DNA of 64,000 bases, taken from Marinobacter sp. ELB17 (lineage in GTDB: Bacteria > Pseudomonadota > Gammaproteobacteria > Pseudomonadales > Oleiphilaceae). The stretch is taken from positions 248,001 through 312,000 of the forward strand of contig NZ_AAXY01000003.1 in assembly GCF_000169375.1 (NCBI RefSeq), given 5' to 3'. This document shows positions 26,062 to 35,407 of the stretch, one piece after another; positions within the stretch are counted from its first letter, which is position 1; every line of letters starts with the position of its first letter. Position numbers and translations under genes: made by a program. The notes beneath the pieces were generated by a model, which searched no databases, was not told the DNA's origin, and saw only the letters and a list, made by a program, of their open reading frames with translations.

Positions 26062-26092
26062 AGGTTACTCCCGTAGTCAGCTACGGAATCAA
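26062..26092 (-). promoter_or_regulatory. mer promoter and MerR operator
   Basis: On the minus strand the -35 box TTGATT (26092-26087) and -10 box TAACCT (26067-26062) are separated by exactly 19 bases. The spacer holds the dyad CCGTAGCTGACTACGG (26086-26071). The long 19-base spacer and CCGTA...TACGG dyad are the known features of MerR-controlled mer promoters, where MerR-Hg untwists the DNA to align the two boxes. The dyad sits between the divergent merT and merR genes. Confidence 0.85.
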
Positions 26093-26097
26093 GCCCT

Positions 26098-26526
26098 ATG
26101 TCTGAAAAACAATGCTCAATGACTATCGGTGTACTGGCCAAGGCCTCCAGTATGGGGGTGGAAACCATCCGCTATTACCAGCGCAGGGGGCTGGTAGCAG
26201 AACCTGAAAAACCCTATGGCAGCATTCGTCATTACGACGAGCAGGCATTGGCACGCCTTCACTTCATTCGAACCGCCCAATGGTTGGGGTTCAGTCTGGA
26301 TGAAATCGGAGAGTTGCTTAAGCTGGAAGACGGCGCCCATTGTGATGAAGCTCGAGCCCTGGCTGAGCGCAAACTGGATGATTTGCGACGCAAGATCGCC
26401 GCCTTGCGACAGATGGAATCCACTCTGGATAGCCTAGTGGAACGTTGCCGGTGCAGTGAAGACCCGCAGCGATGTCCGATCATTCATTCGCTGCAGGGTA
26501 AACGTGATGTCCCGCGAGCTGATTAA
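26098..26526 (+). CDS. merR: Mercury-responsive regulator MerR
   Basis: A 142-residue MerR. The winged helix (TIGVLAKASSMGVETIRYYQRRGL) is followed by the dimer helix. The three Hg(II)-binding cysteines C82, C117 and C126 are at the same numbers as in the Tn501 protein, giving high confidence in mercury specificity. It is divergent from the mer operon and its start is next to the operator, so it represses itself in the usual way. Confidence 0.95.
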   Translation: MSEKQCSMTIGVLAKASSMGVETIRYYQRRGLVAEPEKPYGSIRHYDEQALARLHFIRTAQWLGFSLDEIGELLKLEDGAHCDEARALAERKLDDLRRKIAALRQMESTLDSLVERCRCSEDPQRCPIIHSLQGKRDVPRAD

Positions 26527-26888
26527 AAGAGCACAAAGTAATTTTATTAACATCAAGTTCTGAAGCTGTTCATCCTCGCGTTAAACATCGGGTCATCCGG
26601 GTGCCTTCATGCTGGGCATAACATAGCAACCGGACCTGGAGTAGGCCGAGGCTTCCGTGCGTCTCTACGACGCAATCCATTAACGCGCCCGCTTTTACCA
26701 GATCCGTTACACTAACTTTGTCTTCTCTCTTGGCAGTTGGGGAGACCAGCGTGGCAACAACAGGTATGACGACTATCAACAACCGAAGATAGCACTCAAC
26801 CAAAACGGAGAAAGCGAGACCAGGGCCGCCTAACGGCGACGTGCTATCCCTCCCCGACCTAATGGACGGGGTATCTCGCGCAAAACTG
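26527..26888. other. Intergenic region between merR and acetolactate synthase
   Basis: I see no convincing gene. A minus-strand frame here (containing KREDKVSVTDLVKAGALMDC) reads plausibly as protein over about 80 residues but has no start or family match, and could be a relic. The region should hold the acetolactate synthase promoter; no clear ribosome site precedes 26889. Confidence 0.45.
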
Positions 26889-28529
26889 ATGAAAGCATCT
26901 GACTTATTCGTAAAAGCGTTGGAAAATGAGGGAGTCCAGTACATTTTTGGCGTTCCCGGCGAAGAAAATCTCGATTTACTGAATTCATTAAAGAACTCGA
27001 GCATCCGCTTGATTCTCACCCGCCATGAACAAGGCGCGGGTTTCATGGCCGCCACCTATGGCCGTTTAACCGGTCAGCCCGGCGTCTGCCTGGCAACCCT
27101 TGGGCCTGGTGCAACCAATCTGATCACGCCGGCGGCTTTCGCCCAATTGGGCGCCATGCCGATGTTCATGATCACCGGACAAAAACCGATCAAAACAAGC
27201 AAGCAGGGTCGTTTTCAAATCCTCGATGTGGTGGATTTGATGCGCTCGGTCACCAAATTCACCAAGCAGATTGTCAATGGCAACACCATCGCCTCACTGG
27301 TGCGCGAGTCGTTTCGCCTGGCCATCGAAGAAAGGCCGGGGGCGGTGCACCTGGAATTACCGGAGGACATTGCCAACGAGGAATGTGCAGAGACGGTTTT
27401 TCCGCCCATTGGTCATCGCCGCCCCCACGCCACGCAAGACGTACTGCGCGAAGCAACCAGCATGATTGAGGCGGCAAAAAGCCCGCTACTGTTGATTGGA
27501 GCAGGTGCTAACCGCAAACGCGTCAGCGAGGCATTGACGGCATTCGTGGAGGCCACCGGCATGCCGTTTTTCACGACCCAAATGGGCAAAGGTGTTGTCG
27601 ACGAACGCCATCCCCTTTACCTGGGATCAGCCGCCTTGTCCGACCACGATTTCCTGCATTGCGCCATTGACCGAGCGGATCTGATTATCAATGTGGGCCA
27701 TGATGTAGTAGAAAAGCCCCCGTTCTTTATGGAGCATGACGGCCAGCAGGTCATACATGTGAATTTTTCACCTGCCGAGGTGGACGCGGTGTACTTCCCC
27801 CAGCTCAACGTGGTGGGGGATATCGCCTTTTCCGTGCAGCAACTGGCGAAGCTTATTGAAAACAAAGACCATTGGGACCTGTCCTTTTTCAAAACCATCA
27901 AAACAGAAGTAGACCAGCATCTGTCGAAGTATTTTTTCGATACCCGGTTCCCGATGCTGCCGCAACGTTTAGTACATGTGCTGCGAGAAACCCTGGCGGA
28001 AGATGCAGTGCTTAGCCTGGATAACGGCGTTTACAAAATATGGTTTGCCCGCAACTACAAATGTTATTCCCCCAACACCATGCTGCTGGATAATGCACTG
28101 GCTACGATGGGCGCGGGCCTGTCCAGCGCCATGATGGCTAAAATGCTGTACCCCAATACTCAAGTCGTGGCTGTTTGTGGTGATGGCGGTTTCATGATGA
28201 ATTCACAGGAGCTGGAAACCGCTGTTCGCCTGAAGCTTAATCTCGTGGTGATCATCGTCAACGACAATGCCTACGGCATGATTAAATGGAAACAGCATGC
28301 CATGGGTTTTGACAATTTTGGCTTGGATTACGCCAACCCGGATTTTGTTACTTACGCCCAAAGTTACGGCGCCCACGGCTACCGGATACAAAACGATGAG
28401 CACTTTCAACAAACTCTGGACATCTGCTTGGCGTCTACCGGGGTTCACGTCATTGAACTGCCCGTGGATTACTCACTCAATCACGAAATCCTCAACGTCA
28501 TGCTTAAGGAGAAAACATGCCAACTGTGA
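26889..28529 (+). CDS. Acetolactate synthase large subunit (thiamine-diphosphate enzyme, AlsS/IlvB-like)
   Basis: A 546-residue ThDP enzyme. It shows the N-terminal VPGEENLDLL with catalytic Glu in TRHEQGAGFMA, the central domain, and the ThDP/Mg motif GDGGFMMNSQELETAVRLKLNLVVIIVNDN near 440-470. It decarboxylates pyruvate and joins the unit to a second pyruvate or 2-oxobutyrate. No FAD-domain evidence separates catabolic from anabolic type here. No small subunit is adjacent. The start at 26889 is by family length; a longer frame begins at 26841. An aldehyde dehydrogenase remnant overlaps its end. Confidence 0.88.
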   Translation: MKASDLFVKALENEGVQYIFGVPGEENLDLLNSLKNSSIRLILTRHEQGAGFMAATYGRLTGQPGVCLATLGPGATNLITPAAFAQLGAMPMFMITGQKPIKTSKQGRFQILDVVDLMRSVTKFTKQIVNGNTIASLVRESFRLAIEERPGAVHLELPEDIANEECAETVFPPIGHRRPHATQDVLREATSMIEAAKSPLLLIGAGANRKRVSEALTAFVEATGMPFFTTQMGKGVVDERHPLYLGSAALSDHDFLHCAIDRADLIINVGHDVVEKPPFFMEHDGQQVIHVNFSPAEVDAVYFPQLNVVGDIAFSVQQLAKLIENKDHWDLSFFKTIKTEVDQHLSKYFFDTRFPMLPQRLVHVLRETLAEDAVLSLDNGVYKIWFARNYKCYSPNTMLLDNALATMGAGLSSAMMAKMLYPNTQVVAVCGDGGFMMNSQELETAVRLKLNLVVIIVNDNAYGMIKWKQHAMGFDNFGLDYANPDFVTYAQSYGAHGYRIQNDEHFQQTLDICLASTGVHVIELPVDYSLNHEILNVMLKEKTCQL

Positions 28530-28765
28530 ACACAACGAACAGTTTGCAAGTGTTGCGGCCTTATGACCAAAGGGTGATCCACGAGATCCCCATGGACTCG
28601 GCGGAAACGGTCATGGGTGCCCTCGCTAAGGCGCATCAACTCTTTCAGGATCAGTCGCACTGGCGGAGCACCCGATCAACCTATTGAAATCCTCGAGCGC
28701 GCGGTCGCGCTAATGCAGGAACGGGTCGAATCACTAACGCAAACCGCATCGCGAGTGTCAGACGC
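28517..28765 (+). pseudogene. N-terminal remnant of an aldehyde dehydrogenase gene
   Basis: The ATG at 28517 lies inside the acetolactate synthase 3' end, as in an overlapping operon. PYDQRVIHEIPMDSAETVMGALAKAH is the start of an aldehyde dehydrogenase. The frame breaks near 28665; the next block IEILERAVALMQERVESLTQTAS continues the family in another frame and then ends. All catalytic residues are gone. It implies an original operon of acetolactate synthase and aldehyde dehydrogenase. Confidence 0.75.
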
Positions 28766-28801
28766 CCTCGGACTGAGCCTTAGACTGCAATCTCGACACC
28801 G

Positions 28802-29500
28802 TTACCAGTTTTCCCCGAACGGTCGTATGTCCAGTTCGAAGGTCCAGGCCGAAGGATCCTGGTGACACAGGGTCCAAATGGCCTCCGCCACGGCAGATGG
28901 GTTGACGAAAAAATCATCCGTTTTGTCATGCAGCCACTCACGGGTACGTGGCAAATCCACCACGCCGTCAATCACCACGTTGGCCACATGAATTCTTTCC
29001 GGCCCCAACTGCCGGGCAAGGGATTGCGCCAGGCTGCGCTGGGCCGCCTTGGCCGAAGCGAAAGGCGCAGAATTTGCCCGCCCCCGGGTCGCAGCAGACG
29101 CACTGGTCACCACAATACTGGCCGTGTCGTGCTGGCGCAGTTGCGGCAAAACTGCCTTGGTGGCCGCTACAAGGCCTTGGACGTTGGTGCGCCAGCTGGC
29201 CTCGAAATCGTCGAAGCTGGCCTCCTCCGCATTCTTGAAAACACCAGCCCCGGCATTGTAGAGCAGCACCGATACCGGGCCGAGTGTCTGCTCGATCGCC
29301 TGGAACGTTGAATTTACGCTATCAATCTCTGTGGCATCGTACTCATAGGCATGGGTATTCGGAATCTGTTGCGCCAAGGATTCAAGGTAATCCCGGCTGC
29401 GCGCCAGCATCGCCACCTGGAAGCCGCCCTCACTGAAACGGCGGGCCAATGCTTCACCGTTGCCGGGTCCCACACCAATAATCACGCACACTTTGTTCAT
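28802..29500 (-). CDS. Short-chain dehydrogenase/reductase with Phe in place of catalytic Tyr
   Basis: A 232-residue SDR. The cofactor motif is GVGPGNGEALARRF, and LLYNAGAG is the structural NAG. The catalytic Ser lies in VVTSASAA, and the YxxxK site reads F147-ASA-K151. A related clade often carries Phe here, so it may be a natural variant with altered or no activity. A strong AAGGAG precedes the ATG. It is convergent with the broken aldehyde dehydrogenase. Confidence 0.85.
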   Translation of the reverse strand: MNKVCVIIGVGPGNGEALARRFSEGGFQVAMLARSRDYLESLAQQIPNTHAYEYDATEIDSVNSTFQAIEQTLGPVSVLLYNAGAGVFKNAEEASFDDFEASWRTNVQGLVAATKAVLPQLRQHDTASIVVTSASAATRGRANSAPFASAKAAQRSLAQSLARQLGPERIHVANVVIDGVVDLPRTREWLHDKTDDFFVNPSAVAEAIWTLCHQDPSAWTFELDIRPFGENW

Positions 29501-29628
29501 TGATCACTCCTTTTTTTCGACCATTTTGGACATCGTCTCATTACAAATTACAGGTAACGGCTCGACTAGGCCACTAGCAGTTGCAAGCTTCGTTGCATTG
29601 CCCGTGCTGCATGGCAAGGCCCAACAGG

Positions 29629-30291
29629 TCAGTCGATCGTGACAACAATACCGCCAGCCGCGTCGGCATCTTCCTGATCGTGTGTTACCAGCACCGCAGG
29701 CACATTCTGTTGCTGCAGGTGCTCAAAAACGACAGCGCGCAATTCTCGCCGCAAGGGCGCATCCAGCTTGGAAAAGGGCTCATCCAGCAGGATTGCCCGG
29801 GGGCGGGAAAGGATCAGCCGAACCAGCGCGACTCGCGCCCGCTGTCCACCTGAAAGCGTCTCAGGGTCGCGATGTCCGAACCCTGCCAGGCCAACGCTGT
29901 CAAGCGCGTTTTCTACCCGCTCGGCTACGTCGTCTTTTCCACCACGAGCGCCAAATCTTACGTTGCCGGCAATGGACAAATGCGGAAACAGCAACGGGTC
30001 CTGGAACAGCAGACCAACCCCGGTCTTTTCTGCCGGTCGGCCGGTAATATCCTCACCATCCAGAATGGCCCGGCCGGTCGCGTGAAAGCTTGGCGACATG
30101 AAGCCGGCAATCCAGGCCAGCAGCGTCGACTTGCCAGAGCCGGAGGGACCCATGACGGTCAGCACTCCGCCGGGACTGATGGTTTCGTTCAGATGAAGCA
30201 GATGGTGCCCATGTAGCTCCAGGGCAACGTCTTGCAGTTGTAAGCAGCCAGCCTCAGCTAAAGGGCCTGCATGCCCCGACGTTCTTTCCAT
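29629..30291 (-). CDS. ynjD: YnjD-like ABC transporter ATP-binding protein
   Basis: A 220-residue ABC ATPase. Walker A is GPSGSGKST, the signature is LSGGQRARVALVR, Walker B is ILLDEP, and the switch His lies in LVTHDQEDA. It overlaps the permease gene by about 34 bases; the ATG at 30291 has GAGG upstream. The gene order matches the E. coli YnjBCD system, whose cargo is not established. Confidence 0.88.
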   Translation of the reverse strand: MERTSGHAGPLAEAGCLQLQDVALELHGHHLLHLNETISPGGVLTVMGPSGSGKSTLLAWIAGFMSPSFHATGRAILDGEDITGRPAEKTGVGLLFQDPLLFPHLSIAGNVRFGARGGKDDVAERVENALDSVGLAGFGHRDPETLSGGQRARVALVRLILSRPRAILLDEPFSKLDAPLRRELRAVVFEHLQQQNVPAVLVTHDQEDADAAGGIVVTID

Positions 30292-31934
30292 AATAACCTC
30301 GGAATCAGAAGTGCCAGCAGAAAGCCGATGAAAGGTGTGATGGCCTGCACCATGGCCCAGACCCCAATAAGGCGGCGATCCCCGCCCGATGACAGTGCCA
30401 CCGCCTCCGTCGTCACCGTGACGATGCGCCCACCCCCCAGCATCTGGGTAGGCAGGTAAAGACTGACGCTGATCGCCACGCCCAGAGCCATCGCGGTCAG
30501 CACCGGCCTCAGCATCATCGGCAATCGAATGCGCCAGAAAGCCTGATTGACCGAGAGCCCCAACGATCGGCCCAGAATGACCCACCGGAAATCAAAGTGA
30601 CGGTAGGGCTCCACCAGCGTCAGATACACGTAAGGCAACACGAAAAGCAGGTGGGCCCAGACCACCACCCAGAGCGCCGGAGCCTGCCCCGCCATCTGGC
30701 TTAGCACGGTAATGCCGGACAGAAAGCCCACCTGCGGCACCAGCAAGGGTAGATAGAGCAACCAGAGCGCACGGGTAGCCGGTCGGTTCCGGCGCTGCTC
30801 ATGCTCCAGCGCAGCGAGCACCATGGCCACCGCCAGCACAGATGCCGCCGTCGCAATGACCATGGTCATCCAGAACGGCCGGGCTAAATCCGGCAGTGCC
30901 TGCAGCCAGTGGCTCAGGGTCATGGACCCTGGCCAGGCGTCGGGAAAACGCCAGAAGCCGGCGACGGAGTTGAGCGCGAGGGCGAACAGTCCCAGCACCG
31001 GCAACAGCGTTGCAATCAACATGAGTCCCCGCCCGGCCAGCCATAACGTGCCGTCAAATCGTTGCCGGTTGCCGCCGGCTACCCAGGCATCGAAACCCGT
31101 GCCAATCAGTTTCTCCAGCCCCCACCAGACTGACAGCGCCGATGCGGTCACCAGAAGCTGAAGCAACGCTCCAGCCGAGGCCAGAAAACGGCGGGAAAGG
31201 TCCGGATCATTGAACCAGTGCACCACCTGAACACTCAGGGTGGAAGGTAGATTGGGCCCCAGAATCATCGCCACATCCACCGTGGACGTGGCAAACGCCA
31301 GCACCGCATACACCGGCAGGCGGATCAGCGGGTACAGCGCAGGGGCCACCGTTTTGAACCAGGCAACCCGCGGCAGGTAACCAAGGGAACGTGCCAGCAT
31401 GACTCGCTGACCTGCATTGAGCTGGGGCAAGCCGGCCAAGCTGACCAGCAGCAGGAAAGGAATTTCCTTGACCACCAGGCCGCTGATCAGAGACACGCCG
31501 AAAGGATCGCTCAGCAACAGCCAATCCGGTGGTCGCTCAAACCCGGTCAATGACGGGGACAGCCAACGCAACAGCAAGCCGGACGGCGCAATCAGAAAGG
31601 CAAACCCGAACGCCGCAGCGGCGTGGGGAATCGACAACAGGGGAGAAATCAGCCGCTGGATCCAGCGATCAAACCGGGTATTGGCAATGGTCGACAGAAA
31701 CAGGAAGACTATGATCAGCGCCAGGCCGGTCGCCAACAGGCCACTACTAAAACTCACGGCAACCGACCGCAGGATGCCGGGCGTTGCCGCCAGCTCAAGC
31801 CACGGACGAAACGACCAATCATCGCCCCCGAGTACAGGCAGGTAGCCAAAAGCCGGTGGCACGATAAACAAGGTGCCTCCTACCACCGGCAAGACCAGAC
31901 TGAGAACAATAATCCAGGGTGCAAGGCGCAGCAT
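30258..31934 (-). CDS. ynjC: YnjC-like double-permease ABC membrane protein
   Basis: A 558-residue inner-membrane protein with two copies of the binding-protein-dependent permease domain (about twelve helices). EAA-loop-like segments are ARSLGYLPRVAWFKTVAPALYPLIR and GRSLGLSVNQAFWRIRLPMMLRPVL. The fused double permease is the YnjC type. The ATG at 31934 is chosen over a TTG two codons upstream. The neighbour genes on both sides are the other subunits of the same transporter. Confidence 0.87.
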   Translation of the reverse strand: MLRLAPWIIVLSLVLPVVGGTLFIVPPAFGYLPVLGGDDWSFRPWLELAATPGILRSVAVSFSSGLLATGLALIIVFLFLSTIANTRFDRWIQRLISPLLSIPHAAAAFGFAFLIAPSGLLLRWLSPSLTGFERPPDWLLLSDPFGVSLISGLVVKEIPFLLLVSLAGLPQLNAGQRVMLARSLGYLPRVAWFKTVAPALYPLIRLPVYAVLAFATSTVDVAMILGPNLPSTLSVQVVHWFNDPDLSRRFLASAGALLQLLVTASALSVWWGLEKLIGTGFDAWVAGGNRQRFDGTLWLAGRGLMLIATLLPVLGLFALALNSVAGFWRFPDAWPGSMTLSHWLQALPDLARPFWMTMVIATAASVLAVAMVLAALEHEQRRNRPATRALWLLYLPLLVPQVGFLSGITVLSQMAGQAPALWVVVWAHLLFVLPYVYLTLVEPYRHFDFRWVILGRSLGLSVNQAFWRIRLPMMLRPVLTAMALGVAISVSLYLPTQMLGGGRIVTVTTEAVALSSGGDRRLIGVWAMVQAITPFIGFLLALLIPRLLWKERRGMQAL

Positions 31935-31963
31935 TGGCAAGCTCAGGTCATCATCAAATGGGG

Positions 31964-33166
31964 TCAGTTGCCGCTGTATCGCTCAAGCCAGGCGGTTTCC
32001 AGGGCCTCAACCCAGCTGGAATGAGGTTCCTCCACGACCTGCTGGAGCTCTGCCGGTGTCACTCCGCCCTTAGGCGACGGTAATGCTTCGAACAGGGCTT
32101 TCTGCTCGGCGCCCAGTTGATCCATGGACAGCACAGTCAGGAAGCCCCAGTTGTCCGGATGCTGCGCGTAGGCTTGGGCCTCCGGGGACAGCAGAAAATT
32201 CGCCACCACCATGGCGGCTGACTTATGCTGCGCGTTGAAGGGTATGGCAAGAAAGCTGACGTTGCCGATGGTGCCCCCGTCCAGCACATAGCTCTCCACC
32301 GTTGGCGGCAGCTCGTTGTTGGCGATGGCGGCTGGCACCTCGGCGGGCCAGAAGGAGAAAGCCAAGCTGAGCTCGCCATCCCCCATCAGGCGACGCAGGG
32401 ACGGGCCATTGTCGGGAAAATTACGGGCGGATCGCCACAGGTGTGGGTGAAGCTGGTCCAGAAAATTCCAGAGTGGCGCTGTAACCGCCTCGAAATCTGC
32501 CTCGGCAACCGGTCCATAAAGCGCGTCCCCATCGTCTGTGAGCTCAATTAAAGCCTGTTTCAGGAACGTGGTGCCCAGAAACTGAGGCGGCTTGGGATAG
32601 GAAAACTCACCGGGATTTTCCTGCGCCCATTCAAGCAGCTCAGGCATTGAGCCCGGAGGGTTGTCAGTCAGCGATTTGTCGTAGTAGAACACCACCTGCG
32701 CCTTGCCCCAGGGCGCCTCCATGCCCTCCACCGGCACGGTAAAGTCGATCGTTACTGCGGGGTTGTTTTCGGGGTCTGTCAGGCTGAAGTTCGGCAGTTG
32801 CCCGACCCAGGGGCCAAACAGCAGGCCAGCCTCCTTAAGCATTGCGAAGTTCTCGCCGTTGATCCAGATCAGGTCAACAGCGCCTTCGGAGGTGTTACCC
32901 CCCTGCTTTTCCGCAACGACCCGAGAAACGGCCTCGGCGGTATCACCCAGTTTCACGTGGACAAGGTCGATACCGTAACGTTCCTCGACCTGCCCCGCGG
33001 CCCAGCGGATGGTGTTATTGGTGTTCGATTCTCCGCCCCACGCGTTGAAATAGACCGTTTGTCCGCGCGCTTGCCCAACGATGGCCGGCCATTCATCGGA
33101 TATTGCGGCATGGCTGCCCAGCGGCAGCGCCAGGCTCACGGATAACGCCAGTAAAGTAGACTTCAT
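31964..33166 (-). CDS. ynjB: YnjB-like ABC transporter substrate-binding protein
   Basis: A 400-residue periplasmic binding protein: signal peptide LLALSVSLALPLGSHA, then the two-lobed fold with TVYFNAWGGESNTNNTIRWA near the start. The acidic and Trp-rich segments (WGFLTVL, SSWVEALETAWLERY) are typical of the family. It should bind a small ligand for the YnjCD transporter. Ligand unknown. AGAGGT precedes the ATG. Confidence 0.86.
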   Translation of the reverse strand: MKSTLLALSVSLALPLGSHAAISDEWPAIVGQARGQTVYFNAWGGESNTNNTIRWAAGQVEERYGIDLVHVKLGDTAEAVSRVVAEKQGGNTSEGAVDLIWINGENFAMLKEAGLLFGPWVGQLPNFSLTDPENNPAVTIDFTVPVEGMEAPWGKAQVVFYYDKSLTDNPPGSMPELLEWAQENPGEFSYPKPPQFLGTTFLKQALIELTDDGDALYGPVAEADFEAVTAPLWNFLDQLHPHLWRSARNFPDNGPSLRRLMGDGELSLAFSFWPAEVPAAIANNELPPTVESYVLDGGTIGNVSFLAIPFNAQHKSAAMVVANFLLSPEAQAYAQHPDNWGFLTVLSMDQLGAEQKALFEALPSPKGGVTPAELQQVVEEPHSSWVEALETAWLERYSGN

Positions 33167-33224
33167 CAGGACCTCTGTTTGTCGTTGTCGTTGTTACTTG
33201 GTTAAAAGCCGTGCAGGCCACCGC

Positions 33225-34304
33225 CTAAGCCAGCAGCCGGTCCAGTTCATCGAATTCCGATACGATGGCGTCAATGACCGCTGGTTCCAGGTAATGGTTC
33301 GCCCGGTCCCGCACATGGGCATTGAGGGCATCTTCATTATTGGATTCAGACCAGTTCTGGCCCCTGTCCGGCCCGGATGTATCCCCGGACAATGCCAGCC
33401 ACTTTGCGCACCAGGTCGTTGACCACAACCACATGAGTCGGCGAAGCGGCACATGCCAGCGGCGGTGATCGGCTCCCCTGACACCAAAAGCCTGCTCCCA
33501 CGACTGATACGCATAGGCGATGTCGTCGACCGTCAGAACGGCGTAAGAGTTCATGTCCCAGGTGGTCGAGGTGTACAGGGTACTATGGGCCAGGTCGAAG
33601 CCCGGGTAGCTGATGCGACACTTTTCAAGGTCCACCATCCAGGCGGCGCCTTGTTTGTCGACCAGAAAGTTGCCGGGGTGGGCATCAAAGGTGATCAGGC
33701 TTTCTGGCGGTCGCTCATCCAGGCCGACCAGTCTGGTGGCGATCTCAAGCTGCCCCTGCACCCGGGCCTGAACGTCGGCGGACACCCCGGCGCGCGCCAG
33801 GAATTCCGCCTGGCTCCGGATTTCCTGAATCATGCTGACCAACGGATCTTCAGGAAGGCTCAGGCGCCGGTGACTCGCTTGCGGCACATCAACACGATGT
33901 ATCCTCGCCAATGACAGGCTCAGAGGCGTCAAATGCTCAGGCAACGCCAATGGCACACCCTCCACATAATCCAGCACCAGAGCACCCCGGGGCAGCGCCG
34001 GGCTGACCGGTAACACCTGATGCAATGCTGGGGTCACCAAAGAGGGCGCCGCCGCCTGAAAACAACTTGCTTCGTGGGCCAGATGCGGTTCCGGGTCCAG
34101 GCCCACCTGGCTTTGTTTGGGAATACGCAGTAACTGGCCGCTGTCGCCAAGACGCACATGGGCGTGGGCCAACCCGGTGTCCGGGAGGAAGCGCAGGGAT
34201 TGTCCGCGCCAAACGGTGTCCGCAAGGCGCTTTTCAAGGCCCGTTTCCGATACGCCGAGGGCGTGGAACAGTCCGCTTTGCCCGTGGTTCAGATTCCGGG
34301 TCAT
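33225..34304 (-). CDS. Phosphotransferase, APH/choline-kinase fold
   Basis: A 359-residue protein of the aminoglycoside phosphotransferase-like kinase superfamily. LITFDAHPGNFLVDKQG holds the catalytic Asp and Asn, and AAWMVDLEKCRISYPGFDLAH the metal-binding Asp. The N-terminal lobe is weaker. It would transfer phosphate to a small hydroxylated or amino compound, or modify a metabolite. The start overlaps the radical SAM stop (ATGA), and the transporter genes follow at 58 bases. The job may be to activate or trap the transported ligand; inference. Confidence 0.8.
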   Translation of the reverse strand: MTRNLNHGQSGLFHALGVSETGLEKRLADTVWRGQSLRFLPDTGLAHAHVRLGDSGQLLRIPKQSQVGLDPEPHLAHEASCFQAAAPSLVTPALHQVLPVSPALPRGALVLDYVEGVPLALPEHLTPLSLSLARIHRVDVPQASHRRLSLPEDPLVSMIQEIRSQAEFLARAGVSADVQARVQGQLEIATRLVGLDERPPESLITFDAHPGNFLVDKQGAAWMVDLEKCRISYPGFDLAHSTLYTSTTWDMNSYAVLTVDDIAYAYQSWEQAFGVRGADHRRWHVPLRRLMWLWSTTWCAKWLALSGDTSGPDRGQNWSESNNEDALNAHVRDRANHYLEPAVIDAIVSEFDELDRLLA

Positions 34305-35407
34305 GATACTGCCACGACGCCATGTCGGCTGGCACGCCGCTGATTGCGCAGATCATCCAGCACCGGGCCGAGCACCTGGGCGAAATAGCGGTCACAGCCG
34401 ATACAGAGATTTTGATAGGGCGAACCATCCGGCATTTCTGTGCGGGAAGCCTCAACAAAACGGTCAACGCTCCAGCCTTCGGTGATGCCCATACGCTCCG
34501 GCTTGCCGGCGTTGATTGCCTCCAGGGCGGGATGGCCTTTGAGGCTGTCGAGTATGTCGTATAAAGGTTCTTCCACCAGGTTGCCGATGGGGCTTTTGGT
34601 CTTCAGGCAACAGGGGTAAACATCCCCGGTGGGATCAATGGACACTTCGGAACCGGAACGGCCATATTCAAGAAAGTTGAGGCCGCCGGACCAGGCATTG
34701 CAGAAATTGTCGGTGAAGTTGGCCTTGGACAGACTGTTTTCCCAGGCTCGCCCCCGGGGCCAGAGTTTTCCGATCCAGGCATCATCGGTGGCGCCAAACG
34801 CGCTGTAAACGGGGCCTTCCTCGTCCATCCACTCACGATGGTCGGACTTCAGGCCCGAGCGGTGCATACCCGCTGCCTCGAATTCGCGGATAAGGAAGTC
34901 CAGCAGCGTGTCCTTGCGATCGCCTGCCATACCCACGTGATAGTCGTCGAGGCCGGACACCGAGATCATCCATACACCCCGGTCCAGGAGTTCACGAATG
35001 ATTTTCGGCGTCAGCAGGTCTCCGGTAGTCTGAACCACAATGTTTACGCCGCCACGGTGCTGGCAGCGGTCGGTGATTCTTTCGAGGGCCGGGTAAAGCA
35101 GACGCTCCCGCACCGGGTCGGTAAGCACATCGCCGCCGGAGAGAATAATGCGGCTGCGCCGCCTGGGAATCGTGCCGTCAGGCATTGGGTTGCGCCAATC
35201 CTCATAGGCTATCTCCCGGGGAAGATGGTCCACAATCTGAGGCATGTTGCGCTCGGCCTCTTGCAGAACATCCTCCAGCTCGTCTCGAACGTAGGGGCGG
35301 AAGCGGGTTTCGTAGCAGTGTTTGCAACGTCGGTGACAATGCCAACAGAGGACGTAATAGATGGATTCCACGGTCTTCAATCCTTGCTTGGTCAGAAAAT
35401 TCGGCAA
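34301..35407 (-). CDS. Radical SAM protein with C-terminal SPASM-like cysteines
   Basis: A 368-residue radical SAM enzyme. The CX3CX2C cluster site is C24, C28, C31 in HCHRRCKHCYE. ILSGGDVL is the GGE-like AdoMet site. The C-terminal half has cysteines in NFCNAW, VYPCCLKT and LCIGCDRYF that resemble a SPASM/Twitch auxiliary cluster domain. Such proteins modify peptides or enzymes. The frame starts at a TTG (35407) with AAGGCTGAAG upstream; no nearer ATG fits. It heads a five-gene operon with the phosphotransferase and YnjBCD. Confidence 0.82.
   Translation of the reverse strand: MPNFLTKQGLKTVESIYYVLCWHCHRRCKHCYETRFRPYVRDELEDVLQEAERNMPQIVDHLPREIAYEDWRNPMPDGTIPRRRSRIILSGGDVLTDPVRERLLYPALERITDRCQHRGGVNIVVQTTGDLLTPKIIRELLDRGVWMISVSGLDDYHVGMAGDRKDTLLDFLIREFEAAGMHRSGLKSDHREWMDEEGPVYSAFGATDDAWIGKLWPRGRAWENSLSKANFTDNFCNAWSGGLNFLEYGRSGSEVSIDPTGDVYPCCLKTKSPIGNLVEEPLYDILDSLKGHPALEAINAGKPERMGITEGWSVDRFVEASRTEMPDGSPYQNLCIGCDRYFAQVLGPVLDDLRNQRRASRHGVVAVS

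Noticed and set aside
26570..27055. A 161-residue minus-strand frame between merR and acetolactate synthase
   Set aside because: Half of it is antisense to the synthase; only a short stretch reads as protein and there is no start context.
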